Shown here: one piece after another, positions 1-8,216 of the stretch
How the letters are laid out: each line of letters starts with the position of its first letter
Position numbering within the stretch: position 1 is the stretch's first letter
Assembly (NCBI RefSeq): GCF_030546745.1
Contig: NZ_JAUOPD010000004.1
Coordinates: 62,001 to 126,000 of the forward strand
From: Thalassotalea sp. 1_MG-2023
Lineage (GTDB): Bacteria; Pseudomonadota; Gammaproteobacteria; Enterobacterales; Alteromonadaceae
Length of the DNA stretch: 64,000 bases
Direction of reading: 5' to 3'
Position numbers and translations under genes: made by a program
The notes under the pieces: generated by a model
Database searches by the model: none
What the model saw: only the letters and a program-made list of their open reading frames with translations
Told to the model about the DNA's origin: nothing

Positions 1-260
1 ATAACCGGGATATCGCCATTACCAGCTTTAAAGTCTTGAGCTCTTAATTCAGAAGATACCGCATCATACGTTTCAATTGTTATGAAATTTGACGCACTCG
101 TTAATACATTAATATCAAAGGTTTTTTGCACATCATTTAATGATGATAAGTCATCTAATATTCGTGCGGTTTCAGGCTCAGTCAGTGTAGCAGGAAGTGA
201 AGCTTTCCACGCACCAGGGCTAGAGTAATCACCACCAATACCGATAGTCTTAATGGCCAT
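1..260 (-). CDS. Phage protein, probable beta-helix/tail-spike-like, N-terminal part only
   Basis: An open frame starts with ATG at 260 and runs off the left edge, giving about 86 residues. The start fits a tight operon: the stop codon of the upstream gene overlaps it as TAATG. The N-terminus reads MAIKTIGIGGDYSSPGAW, a pattern I associate with phage right-handed beta-helix proteins that open with an iGtGgDY..l.aWe segment before a pectate-lyase-like solenoid. The solenoid itself would lie outside the window, so the assignment rests on the first 40 residues and on position. It is the last visible gene of the leftward portal operon, a site where accessory or receptor-binding genes are plausible. 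Confidence 0.45.
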   Translation of the reverse strand, partial: MAIKTIGIGGDYSSPGAWKASLPATLTEPETARILDDLSSLNDVQKTFDINVLTSASNFITIETYDAVSSELRAQDFKAGNGDIPV

Positions 261-640
261 TAAACGACATCCTCAATTAATGGTAATGCTTCAGCATAAT
301 TCACTTCAACATAAGCATCATTTAACAATGGTTGGTAAAAAGGTGATCTATCATCAACAGGCTTGAAACGCTTAACTGGGAATTGGGCGCCTTCTGGTGT
401 TAGTAATTCTTGTACTTCAACATCATTAATATTTTTATCAATAAATTTAACAATCACATATTCGCGCGGAAACTCTTCTAAATAACGCGGGTCGTTCTCT
501 AGCATAAACTGTGATTTTTTCTGTTCAAAAACCGTTTTGCTTTCTAGCCTGCCAAATTGATGCCCTTCAGGAAACGCAGCAACAACCATTCCAGATAACC
601 ATTGCGATGGAATGTTTTTAATTAATAAATTAACAGCCAT
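260..640 (-). CDS. Phage protein of unknown function (126 aa)
   Basis: I do not recognise this protein. It is soluble, acidic, without a signal peptide or membrane segment, and aromatic-rich at the C-terminus. It reads in the same direction as portal and terminase, and both ends are TAATG-type overlaps (start on the stop of the gene before, stop on the start of the gene after), so it is almost certainly translated within that operon. Its place between a holin-like gene and a probable beta-helix protein would fit a virion decoration, tail-tip or host-interaction role, but this is inference from position only. Confidence 0.6.
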   Translation of the reverse strand: MAVNLLIKNIPSQWLSGMVVAAFPEGHQFGRLESKTVFEQKKSQFMLENDPRYLEEFPREYVIVKFIDKNINDVEVQELLTPEGAQFPVKRFKPVDDRSPFYQPLLNDAYVEVNYAEALPLIEDVV

Positions 641-918
641 TAAAGCATCACCTCTTTTTTAACCATTTCACCGTCACTGTTTAAACGCTCATAAAGCGCC
701 TTAGTACAGCCGAAAGCACGCGCAATATGAACAAAATCAATAAAATCTTTCTTGGTGAACGTGCCAGTTTTAAGCGTTAGCGCTGAAAAATGTGCGGTAT
801 CATCTTGAACGCTAAGCACAACTGAACCGGCAAAGTCATCACCGTATTTTTTGTGTTTTCTTAACGTCGCCACAATTGGCTTAACACTCCAACAACCAAC
901 ATGAAACACCTGTTGCAT
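640..918 (-). CDS. Small conserved phage protein of unknown function (92 aa)
   Basis: A 92-residue soluble protein in the leftward phage operon, start and stop both fused to its neighbours by 1-nt overlaps. Features seen: a Gly-Cys-Trp near the N-terminus, a basic stretch (LRKHKKYGDDFAGSVVL) and a C-terminal KKEVML tail. The 'hyGddFAGSVvl' segment resembles one I have seen in small proteins of other P2-like phages, but I cannot attach a function. It directly follows the holin-like gene, so a lysis-related role is possible but not supported by any motif. Confidence 0.6.
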   Translation of the reverse strand: MQQVFHVGCWSVKPIVATLRKHKKYGDDFAGSVVLSVQDDTAHFSALTLKTGTFTKKDFIDFVHIARAFGCTKALYERLNSDGEMVKKEVML

Positions 919-1259
919 TACTTAGCCTTTAAAAATGTTAAAAACTCTTTAGGATTTTGAAAAAAATACTGAACAAACTTATTCAAACCCTCCAAAATAT
1001 GAGGCGCAGTATAAGCACACACCCCAATCACACCAGTGGTTAAATTACTGCCAAAATCTAACCACTCACAAAATTTAGAGGCTAAAAACGCTGAAAAAAC
1101 AGCAACAATCACACCCATAAAATAATGAAAAAAAGTAAATTTCTTGCCGCTCAAATACATTTGCACCGCAGCTGCTAAAAAAGACAACACAATTAATTGC
1201 CCCCATTGTTTAAAAAAACCAACTACATCTACTAAATCAATAAAATCAAACCAATTCAT
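918..1259 (-). CDS. Putative phage holin (LydA-like, holin superfamily III type)
   Basis: The 113-residue product has three hydrophobic stretches: roughly residues 18-37, 47-66 and 75-90. The sequence 'GVIVAVFSAFLASKFCEWL...TTGVIGVCAYTAPHIL' matches the layout of LydA-type holins, in which a G-rich second helix is followed by a short amphipathic region and a third helix. I chose ATG at 1259 rather than GTG at 1268 because AAGGA then lies about 10 nt upstream, while the GTG would have almost no spacing. The known role of the family is to form lesions in the inner membrane that release the endolysin. Placement after the portal gene is unlike classical P2, where lysis genes follow the head completion gene. 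Confidence 0.65.
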   Translation of the reverse strand: MNWFDFIDLVDVVGFFKQWGQLIVLSFLAAAVQMYLSGKKFTFFHYFMGVIVAVFSAFLASKFCEWLDFGSNLTTGVIGVCAYTAPHILEGLNKFVQYFFQNPKEFLTFLKAK

Positions 1260-1282
1260 TAGTACCACTTCCTTGCTAAGCG

Positions 1283-2323
1283 CTATTCTTCAATAGCAAC
1301 AGGGTTTAAATCTGAATAATCAGGCTCTTTAAAACTAATATGCAAATGAGCGGGTAAATACTCATTCACTTGCATCATTTCTTGCTGAAGTGGTACAACT
1401 TCATTGTTGTAATAACTACGCGTAATCTTGTCTAAATCGCCAAAGCCCGGACTATCACCACTCGCTTGGCCGCTTAACGCTTCACTCGCTCGATGCATAC
1501 TCAACATATCGTTAAGCGTAATTTTCTTAATACGTTCAAATTCATCTTTTGTTGAAATGTCACCAATAGGCGTTATTTTTATCGTTTTTTCAGCATCTTT
1601 AATGTTTGGGTTTTTCGTATTAATGAATAAACTTCTAAAATTACCAACGCCTTTACTGTCAGAAATAGCTTTTTTAAGGGCGGCTTCATCGTCACCATTT
1701 AAGCTAGGGTCAGCCATTGAAAAAATGAACCCCATATGCGCACCATTTTTATAATATTTACGTCTAAATAACGTTGCATCTTCATTTAATAATGCACTTT
1801 GAATACCCCCGTAATACTGTGGTATTGCGTAAATACCTTGGCGCGGGTCATATTCTTTAATTTGAATAACTTCACCAGGTTCAAAGCGTAAGATTTTGCC
1901 ATTGTTTTGCAATTGCGCATAAACATCACGCGTGCTTGTATAACGCATGTTTAAAGCAGGTAAATGGCGTAACTTAATAGGCACACGAAAAGCATTTCGA
2001 ATGACTTGAAAATACCCCATGCCCGACCACAAATAATCAAACGCAAACTTACTAAAATTATTTCTATTTAGAATGGGGTTCTTTTCAAACCATTTTAAAA
2101 TCATATTACGTTTGAAATACAAAATAGGTGCGTGCTGGGCATTAACATCAAGCAGCTTAATAAGACCAATCAATGAAATAGGCGGGTTGTAAATACCGTT
2201 CGCATCGGCATAAATGCCCATGTATTCAGTGATACGATTATCCAAACAAGGCTCAGGATCACCAAAGCTAAAGCAATCAACACCCGAATTTGTTTTATTT
2301 TCTTTTTTTATATCATCAACCAT
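1283..2323 (-). CDS. Phage portal protein (P2 gpQ / PBSX family)
   Basis: 346 residues, very close to P2 gpQ (344). The portal forms the dodecameric ring at one capsid vertex through which DNA enters and leaves, and to which the neck attaches. Recognisable blocks are the 'PPISLIGLIKLLDVNAQHAPILYFKRN' N-terminal region, 'PALNMRYTS', 'GIYAIPQYYGGIQSALLNEDATLFRRKYYKNGAHMGFI', and the C-terminal 'MHRASEALSG' region. Its start overlaps the terminase stop by 1 nt (TAATG), so the two are translationally coupled. The order, terminase then portal reading away from the scaffold gene, is the same as in P2. Confidence 0.95.
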   Translation of the reverse strand: MVDDIKKENKTNSGVDCFSFGDPEPCLDNRITEYMGIYADANGIYNPPISLIGLIKLLDVNAQHAPILYFKRNMILKWFEKNPILNRNNFSKFAFDYLWSGMGYFQVIRNAFRVPIKLRHLPALNMRYTSTRDVYAQLQNNGKILRFEPGEVIQIKEYDPRQGIYAIPQYYGGIQSALLNEDATLFRRKYYKNGAHMGFIFSMADPSLNGDDEAALKKAISDSKGVGNFRSLFINTKNPNIKDAEKTIKITPIGDISTKDEFERIKKITLNDMLSMHRASEALSGQASGDSPGFGDLDKITRSYYNNEVVPLQQEMMQVNEYLPAHLHISFKEPDYSDLNPVAIEE

Positions 2324-4104
2324 TAAGCTGCTATTCCTATCGAAGTTCGTGTACTGTCAATGCCACCACTTAGCGGCTCATAAATTAGGGCGTGCATAAT
2401 TGCCCAAGCAATATCAGCATGGCCAGTACTAGCCGTTCTGTTTGTTGCATACGTTATTTGGTCACCCACCACCTTCTTACGAATATTAATAAAGCTGCTT
2501 GCAATACCAACCGACTCTTCATCAAACTCAAGGCGCTTATTGGCGATAACATTAATCGCTTTTTGCACCAGGCGATTTTTCATAATTGGGTTGTAATGAA
2601 TAGGCATGGCCATAGGGAAGAATTTTTGTATAAGCTCGAAAACACCAAGGCCAATACCAGTGGTATCAACACCAATGTGCACCACATGATACTTGCGCGT
2701 AAGGTCTTCAATTTCACGAGCCATACCTTCAAAATCGTTACCGTTTAAATTTAACGTTTCAATAATTCTAAATTTTTCACTGGCATTGGCTGGTAATGAC
2801 ATAACAACAACAGCTGCATTATCTCGTGTTCGTGCGGGGTCAAAACCAATTACAACTGGTTTCATTGCATATGGGCGCGGCCAACTGTGGTCAATATCTT
2901 TCCACTTGCTTGAATTACCCACACACGCCATAACTTGTTTTAAACTAAAGGCTGAATGCGCATCATCAATAAACTTGCACATAAACAAGTTGTCGAACTC
3001 GTCTTTTGAATACTCATTTTCAAGCATTTCAATATCAATGCGATCAAAACCTTGTTTAACAACATCATGCACATGCAAACGTTGTCGCCAAATACCATCC
3101 CCGCAAAGCACGCCGCTTTGTAATGCTTTATGGCTAGTATCAACATCAAATTCAGGGTCGTTACAGGCTTTAGTTTTTCTATACCATCTACCATTCCATA
3201 AATCGTAAGCTTCATGGCTAGTAACACTAGGCGTACTAAAATAAGTAATCTTAAAATCTTTGTGCGTAGCCATTGCTTGAGCTAGACCGCGTAACTCTTT
3301 AAATTTAGGGATCCAAAACACTTCATCTATATACAAATCACCACTGGCCGACTGAGCCGTGCGCGCGTTCGTACTCTTAAAGTAAAGCGTTGTCGATTTA
3401 CCGCCATTATTTAACGTAAGCGGTGAACCACTTAATTCAATGTCAAAATGCTCACGGCACAACGCAATAATGTTTGCCTTAAAAATTTCAGCCTGATCAC
3501 GAGAAGCCGAAATAAATATTTTATTACGACCATTAACCACCGCATCGTAAAACGCTTCAAAAGCAAAATAGAAAGTGGCACCAATTTGGCGGGGCTTTAA
3601 AATAAATCGGCTTCGGTGTTCTTGGTTATCAAACCAAAATAACTGGTGGGGGTATAACAATTCGTCTTTTAACTGGTCCAGCATTTCCTTAGTAATGCCA
3701 GACACATCATTTTTAATGCGCTTTTTACGGCGTTTTTTACCGCTCGGCTCATCGTCGTTAGCACTTTGTTTAGGCTGAGATTGACCATACTTTTTAACAA
3801 TGCCCGCACTGGGCAAACGCGACTGATTTAACGCGCATTGTTGTTTCGTTAAAAAATCTAATTCTTTGTAATCAGCATCAGTTTTATTTTCACGGTCTGC
3901 TAATAAAACAATTCTACGAGCAATAGCCGTTTCAGCGTTAATTGAAGGGCACAAATCATTCCACGCACCTTCATCAGCCCACCTTCGCAACGTTCTTGCA
4001 CTTGGCATACCGTCCATTTCTGATATTTCATCAAACGTGTACGAACCAAAAACATAATGGTCGCGTGCTTGTTTAATAACAGAAGGGTCATACCGAAGTT
4101 TCAT
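2323..4104 (-). CDS. Terminase large (ATPase) subunit, P2 gpP family
   Basis: 593 residues with ATG at 4104 as start (a TTG two codons upstream is less likely; no strong Shine-Dalgarno is seen for either). P2 gpP is 590 residues. An N-terminal helix-turn-helix (about residues 10-45, 'FDEISEMDGMPSARTLRRW') precedes a Walker-A-like 'LKPRQIGAT' and a Walker-B-like 'GDLYIDEVFW'. A C-terminal RNase-H-fold nuclease is marked by 'VIGFDPARTRDNAAVVV' and 'IGVDTTGIGLGVF'. The family cuts concatemeric or circular DNA at cos and pumps it into the procapsid, working with the small subunit encoded at 6422 on the other strand. Confidence 0.95.
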   Translation of the reverse strand: MKLRYDPSVIKQARDHYVFGSYTFDEISEMDGMPSARTLRRWADEGAWNDLCPSINAETAIARRIVLLADRENKTDADYKELDFLTKQQCALNQSRLPSAGIVKKYGQSQPKQSANDDEPSGKKRRKKRIKNDVSGITKEMLDQLKDELLYPHQLFWFDNQEHRSRFILKPRQIGATFYFAFEAFYDAVVNGRNKIFISASRDQAEIFKANIIALCREHFDIELSGSPLTLNNGGKSTTLYFKSTNARTAQSASGDLYIDEVFWIPKFKELRGLAQAMATHKDFKITYFSTPSVTSHEAYDLWNGRWYRKTKACNDPEFDVDTSHKALQSGVLCGDGIWRQRLHVHDVVKQGFDRIDIEMLENEYSKDEFDNLFMCKFIDDAHSAFSLKQVMACVGNSSKWKDIDHSWPRPYAMKPVVIGFDPARTRDNAAVVVMSLPANASEKFRIIETLNLNGNDFEGMAREIEDLTRKYHVVHIGVDTTGIGLGVFELIQKFFPMAMPIHYNPIMKNRLVQKAINVIANKRLEFDEESVGIASSFINIRKKVVGDQITYATNRTASTGHADIAWAIMHALIYEPLSGGIDSTRTSIGIAA

Positions 4105-4312
4105 TAACAATAAAGCTGCTAAAAAGTAAAAGAATAAAAGCAGTTTATATAGCTGAAAGGGTTAATTCTTTAAACACAAGCCCTAAAAAATCCTAGAAAC
4201 AAAATATAGGAATTACAAAGAATTAAAACAATGGAAAGCAACAAAACGAGAGCGCAAACTTAAAATATCAAAGCATATTAATTAACACATAAAACGGCCA
4301 TAGGTTCAATGA
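4105..4312. promoter_or_regulatory. Divergent late-promoter region with nested inverted repeats
   Basis: This 208-bp gap separates the leftward terminase-portal operon from the rightward head-tail block, so it should hold two divergent late promoters. I see a perfect 10-bp inverted repeat (TTAATTCTTT at 4162-4171, AAAGAATTAA at 4217-4226) enclosing a second dyad (TCCTA 4191-4195, TAGGA 4207-4211). I looked for the Ogr-type TGT-N12-ACA activator site of P2 and did not find it on either strand. The dyads could be an activator or repressor site or transcript structure; the assignment is inference. Confidence 0.45.
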
Positions 4313-5236
4313 ATGAAAAGTAGTTTACGCACATTACCCCAAACAATAGCCGCTGTTGGTTTAACGGTAGATGGCAGAGAAATCACTGAACAAGACATTG
4401 ACGACATCGTAGAAACATACAACTACGATATGTATGGCGCCCGTATTAATTTAGATCACTACGGCAACTGGGGAGCATGGGCCGCAAGCGACTTAGGCAT
4501 AGAGCTAAACGGCTGTATGCTAGGTGATGTAGTAAGCGTAAGCAAAGGTAAAACAGCAGACGGAACCACTGTATTGAATGCAATACTATGCCCAAACGAA
4601 TCACTGCTAAAACTTAACCAGGCAGACCAAGCAGTATATTACAGCATTGAAATAAACCGTGACTTCATGAAAACAGGTAAAACTTATTTAACCGGTTTAG
4701 CAATGACAGACTACCCCGCATCAACCCGCACAACCCGTGCAAATTTCAACAAAAACGAAACACCAAATTCAGAACAAAATAATGAAATTACGCGTTCAAC
4801 GCTAAACATAGAAACACAAAGCGAAGAAACCGCAGGATTTAAAAATATATTTAAAAATTTATTTAACAAGAAGGACGAAGAAATGAAGCCAGAACAATTT
4901 GCGCAACTACAAACCGCGTTAACTGAGCCATTAACACAGTTAGCCACTGGCTTTACTGCTATGCAAACATCAATGCAAAACATTGAAGAAAAGCTGACAG
5001 CACAGCCAACTGAAAACGAAGGTGAAAACGAAGAAAACACACCTGAAAAACCAACCGAATTTTCATTAACAGACAACGACGACTTTAAAAACGTATCTGA
5101 GCAAGTCGGCGACATGGCCACACAAATTGAAAACCTAAGTAAAAAGCTAGACCAGGCTATTGGTAATCCGGCTGGTAACACAACACCTGCCGACGAAGAA
5201 AACTTAGGCGATGCGCAATTTAACGGTATTTATTAA
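4313..5236 (+). CDS. Capsid scaffolding protein / maturation serine protease (P2 gpO family)
   Basis: 307 residues (P2 gpO is 284). The N-terminal half is the S73-type protease. Candidate catalytic residues sit at D20, H49 (in NLDHYGNW) and S111 (in YYSIEI), matching the spacing of the P2 triad D19/H48/S107. The C-terminal half is acidic and low in complexity, with predicted helices around residues 195-290, as expected for scaffold. The family directs procapsid assembly, cleaves the capsid protein, portal and itself, and is removed as DNA enters. First gene of the rightward late block. Confidence 0.93.
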   Translation: MKSSLRTLPQTIAAVGLTVDGREITEQDIDDIVETYNYDMYGARINLDHYGNWGAWAASDLGIELNGCMLGDVVSVSKGKTADGTTVLNAILCPNESLLKLNQADQAVYYSIEINRDFMKTGKTYLTGLAMTDYPASTRTTRANFNKNETPNSEQNNEITRSTLNIETQSEETAGFKNIFKNLFNKKDEEMKPEQFAQLQTALTEPLTQLATGFTAMQTSMQNIEEKLTAQPTENEGENEENTPEKPTEFSLTDNDDFKNVSEQVGDMATQIENLSKKLDQAIGNPAGNTTPADEENLGDAQFNGIY

Positions 5237-5289
5237 AAACCAAATGATCGCATTAAACATCAATTTATCTAAAAATTAAGAGTGAAAAA

Positions 5290-6327
5290 ATGAAAGCAAA
5301 AACATCGCAATTATTTACCGCCATTATGGTTGGTTTAGCATCAAATTACGGCACAGCATCAATGAGCACACAGTTCTCAGTTGAGCCAACAGTAGAACAA
5401 AACCTTTACGACGCAATGTATGAATCAGCAGAATTCTTACAGCAAATCAATACTGCAATGGTTGATGATATAGTTGGTCAATCAGTGATCATGAGCGTTG
5501 ACGGTGGCGTAACTGGCCGTGCAGGTGTAGAAGATAACCCATCAAACACTCGCCAAACTAAAGACGTATCAGGTTTAGAAAAACGTGAATACCGCTGCTA
5601 TCCAGTTGAGTGCGACGTACATTTAACGTGGCAAAAAATGGATCAATGGTCAAAGTTTCCAGACTTCTTGCAACGTTATCGTAATCACGTAAAACAAGCG
5701 ATTGCACTCGACATTATTAAAGTTGGGTTTAACGGCACAAGCGCAGCAAATGTAACAGACTTAGCAAGCAACCCAATGCTGCAAGATGTAAATATTGGTT
5801 GGTTACAGCTTGTTCGCCGCGATGCGTCAGAACGTGCAATTTCAGAAGGTGCAAATGCCGGTGAAATTCGTATTGGTGAGGGTGGCGACTACGAAAACCT
5901 AGACCAAGCAGTACATGACGCGTTACAAGCAATTCCAGAGCACAAACGCACAAACATGATTGCAATCATCGGCGACGAACTGTTAGCAAACGACAAAAAC
6001 AAGTTGTATGCAAAGCAAGCTCACACACCAAGCGAAAAAACAAAAATTGAACTTGAACAAGTTATTGATACATACGGCGGTTTACGCACATATAAAGTGC
6101 CATTTTTCCCCGCTCGTGGAATTTTAGTAACAAGTTTCGACAACTTAAGTCATTACATACAAAGCGGTTCAACACGTACGCACATTAAAGACGTACCAGA
6201 AAAGAAACGTGTTGAAGACTATCAATCACGTAACGACTGCTTTTATGTTGAAGATTTAGAAAAAATCGTATTTTTCGAATCAGCAAACGTAAAAGTGCCA
6301 AACGCGGCAGGTAACGCTTGGGAATAG
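5290..6327 (+). CDS. Major capsid protein (P2 gpN family)
   Basis: 345 residues (P2 gpN 357). The N-terminal 'FSVEPTVEQNLYDAMYESAEFLQQIN' corresponds to the gpN segment that precedes the HK97 fold. 'MDQWSKFPDFLQRYRNHVKQAIALDIIKVGFNG' and 'SNPMLQDVNIGWLQ' are hallmark gpN blocks. In P2 the first ~31 residues are removed by the gpO protease, and a similar cut is likely here. A rho-independent terminator follows at 6361, which may set the high capsid-to-downstream ratio. The codons are notably well supplied compared with neighbouring tail genes, consistent with high expression. Confidence 0.96.
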   Translation: MKAKTSQLFTAIMVGLASNYGTASMSTQFSVEPTVEQNLYDAMYESAEFLQQINTAMVDDIVGQSVIMSVDGGVTGRAGVEDNPSNTRQTKDVSGLEKREYRCYPVECDVHLTWQKMDQWSKFPDFLQRYRNHVKQAIALDIIKVGFNGTSAANVTDLASNPMLQDVNIGWLQLVRRDASERAISEGANAGEIRIGEGGDYENLDQAVHDALQAIPEHKRTNMIAIIGDELLANDKNKLYAKQAHTPSEKTKIELEQVIDTYGGLRTYKVPFFPARGILVTSFDNLSHYIQSGSTRTHIKDVPEKKRVEDYQSRNDCFYVEDLEKIVFFESANVKVPNAAGNAWE

Positions 6328-6360
6328 CATAACGAATCCCGGACTTACTCAAATGAGTAA

Positions 6361-6391
6361 CGCTACCTAGTTAATCTAGGTAGCGCTTTTT
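6361..6391 (+). terminator. Intrinsic terminator after the capsid gene
   Basis: Perfect 10-bp arms CGCTACCTAG (6361-6370) and CTAGGTAGCG (6376-6385) with a 5-nt loop are followed by CTTTTTA. A second small hairpin, TTACTC-AAAT-GAGTAA at 6345-6360, lies directly upstream. Probably partial termination, because head and tail genes continue in the same direction. Confidence 0.8.
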
Positions 6392-6421
6392 AAAACATCA
6401 TCACGAAGAGAATTGTTTAAC

Positions 6422-7156
6422 ATGAGCATAGTAAAAAAAGCACTAGCCAGAAAAGCAGCATCAAAAGCACGCCAACAAGGCGCAACAATTGCGCAAACGC
6501 AAGCGGTTGAAAACAACAAACCAGAAAGCGACATTAGCAACCAGGTAAAAGCAGAATTCGACATGCAAAAAATCGGCATGGAAGCCGACCTAGCTCAACT
6601 TAAACAGTTTTCAACCATTGAAGAAAAAGACCAATACAAAAGCGAAGCCTTAAAAAACAACAACCACCTTGAATACGTTGAAAAATATGTAGCAAGTGGC
6701 GGCAACCACCCAAACATCATACTTGCTTGGGTATTCATTTGGTTAATTGATCTGAAACGTTGGACGAAAGCACTAGAGCTTTTACCGCTAATGGTTTCTC
6801 AACAACAACCATTACCCACAGTATTTAACACTAAGCATTGGGGTGTGTTCGTAGCCGACCAACTCTACACAGAAGGTGCATTGCAACTTGAAAAAGGCTT
6901 AAAAAGTATTGAACAAACGCAAATTACCCAGCAATTCATTAGGTTTATCGCGCTTATAGAGCAACAAAAATACGACCTTGGCGACATTGTTGGCGGCAAA
7001 GTATATGCAATGGCAGGAAAACTAGAACAAGTACAACATAACTATGGCAATGCACTAAAGCATTATGTAACGGCCACCAGCCTCAATGATAAAGCAGGGG
7101 TTAAGAAGTCCGCGCGAGACATTGCCAAAAATCTAAACATTGAAATAGATATTTAA
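6422..7156 (+). CDS. Terminase small subunit (P2 gpM family)
   Basis: 244 residues from ATG at 6422 (P2 gpM is 247). A TTG at 6413 would add three residues but sits almost on the GAAGAG ribosome-binding-like sequence, so ATG is preferred. gpM recognises cos and supports DNA cutting by the large subunit. Visible blocks include a basic N-terminus 'KKALARKAASKARQQ', 'LEYVEKYVASGGNHPNIILAWVFIWLIDLKRWTKALEL' and a C-terminal 'GNALKHYVTATSLNDKAGVKK', which match the family. As in P2, it lies between capsid and head completion genes. Confidence 0.92.
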   Translation: MSIVKKALARKAASKARQQGATIAQTQAVENNKPESDISNQVKAEFDMQKIGMEADLAQLKQFSTIEEKDQYKSEALKNNNHLEYVEKYVASGGNHPNIILAWVFIWLIDLKRWTKALELLPLMVSQQQPLPTVFNTKHWGVFVADQLYTEGALQLEKGLKSIEQTQITQQFIRFIALIEQQKYDLGDIVGGKVYAMAGKLEQVQHNYGNALKHYVTATSLNDKAGVKKSARDIAKNLNIEIDI

Positions 7157-7178
7157 GAGCAGAAAAGACTCTAACGCC

Positions 7179-7247
7179 GGTGGGCATGCAACCTTAAACC
7201 AGTTTGATACTTATTTCTCGGTTTAACGGTTGTAGGCGCCCACACCC
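7179..7247 (+). other. Long imperfect RNA hairpin between gpM- and gpL-like genes
   Basis: Arms at 7179-7200 and 7220-7247 pair as GTGGGC/GCCCAC at the base and CAACC-TTAAACC/GGTTTAAcGGTTG toward the top, with small bulges and a loop of about 19 nt. No U-tract follows, so it is not a standard terminator. It fills most of the 120-bp gap between two genes that are normally almost adjacent, and ends about 30 nt before the next start codon. Confidence 0.6.
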
Positions 7248-7276
7248 ATTACAAACATTGTTAGCAAAGGTAAAAC

Positions 7277-7747
7277 ATGAACTTAAACGGTATGCCCCAT
7301 GCAGAAATGCCAAACAACAAGGTACAAAGCGACAGCTTTTACCCACAGTTGAGCATACAAGAGCTAAGTGAAAACTACGCCATTGCCACCGAATACGGCA
7401 ACAACGTAGACATGGTAACCACAAAACTCACCGAAGCAGCGTTTTTTGTTAACAATGAACTAAGCGAATACAACGTAATTAACTGGTCAACGTTCAACAA
7501 GCTAGAAGAAATAAGCAATGAAAAAATAGACGGCATCGATCGGCTAACCACGCTTTACAAAAAAGCGGTTTATTCACTTGCTAAATCAAACTTATTGATT
7601 AGCAAACTTGGCGAAACGCATCGCGACCAACAAGCAACACAAAGCGAAGTGGCAATTGACAGTAAAAAGTATTGGAAAAACCAAGCATTCAGCGCAATAC
7701 GCCAAATAATGAGCGTAAGTGAAAACATAAGCGTAGAACTAATATGA
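7277..7747 (+). CDS. Head completion/stabilisation protein (P2 gpL family)
   Basis: 156 residues (P2 gpL 169). The N-terminal 'LNGMPHAEMPNNKVQSDSFYPQLSIQELSENYAI' and the helical C-terminus with 'IDGIDRLTTLYKKAVYSLAKSNLL' match gpL. The protein is the neck adaptor that seals the portal after packaging. Its last codon overlaps the next gene by 4 nt (ATGA), implying coupling. AAAGG lies 8 nt upstream of ATG at 7277. Confidence 0.88.
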   Translation: MNLNGMPHAEMPNNKVQSDSFYPQLSIQELSENYAIATEYGNNVDMVTTKLTEAAFFVNNELSEYNVINWSTFNKLEEISNEKIDGIDRLTTLYKKAVYSLAKSNLLISKLGETHRDQQATQSEVAIDSKKYWKNQAFSAIRQIMSVSENISVELI

Positions 7748-8214
7748 AAAACAAACTACAACGCCTTGTTGCACACTTAACAACCGCCCAATACCAAGGG
7801 CGATTACTCGCAAAGCCAGGCGAATTTGACGCATGGATAGAAGGTGGCGAAATAGAGCCAAGCAGCAAAAAAATAAACGGCAACGGAATAATAGCCGCAA
7901 GAATAAATTATAGCGGCGTAATTAGCATAAACCCATGCGCAGCACCCGCAGAACTAATAGCAACATACGTAAGTTTTTGGCTGCAAGAGAACGGCGAAAA
8001 ACACGAAAGCGATACGGTTGAATTTAGTGTAGACAAACTCGACGACAACAGCGTAGAGCTTGAACTAACAATTGAAAACATCAGCGAAGAAATACAACTG
8101 ATCGAATCTAGCACGGGGCCATTCGTACTAAACGATAAAAAATACGATTTTGGCGAATCAAGCTTATGGATAGCTGAAACGTTCACCTTAACAGGTGAAA
8201 TTGATAACGACTGA
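7744..8214 (+). CDS. Tail completion protein (P2 gpR family)
   Basis: 156 residues (P2 gpR 155). It opens with 'MKNKLQRLVAHLTTAQY', like the gpR N-terminus 'lr..l...vp.l...PdkL', followed by an acidic beta-rich body and 'FVLNDKKYDFGESSLWIAE' near the end. gpR-type proteins cap the head-proximal end of the tail. It overlaps the preceding gene by 4 nt and is 2 nt from the next gene, which fits the R-S pair of P2-like phages. Confidence 0.8.
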   Translation: MKNKLQRLVAHLTTAQYQGRLLAKPGEFDAWIEGGEIEPSSKKINGNGIIAARINYSGVISINPCAAPAELIATYVSFWLQENGEKHESDTVEFSVDKLDDNSVELELTIENISEEIQLIESSTGPFVLNDKKYDFGESSLWIAETFTLTGEIDND

Positions 8215-8216
8215 AC

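Noticed and set aside
2323-4104. Plus-strand frames within the terminase gene (for example 2693-3208) as hidden genes
   Set aside because: Antisense to a conserved terminase domain, without ribosome sites or plausible products.
4105-4312. P2 Ogr-type activator site (TGT-N12-ACA)
   Set aside because: Searched on both strands of the divergent gap; no occurrence with the right spacing.
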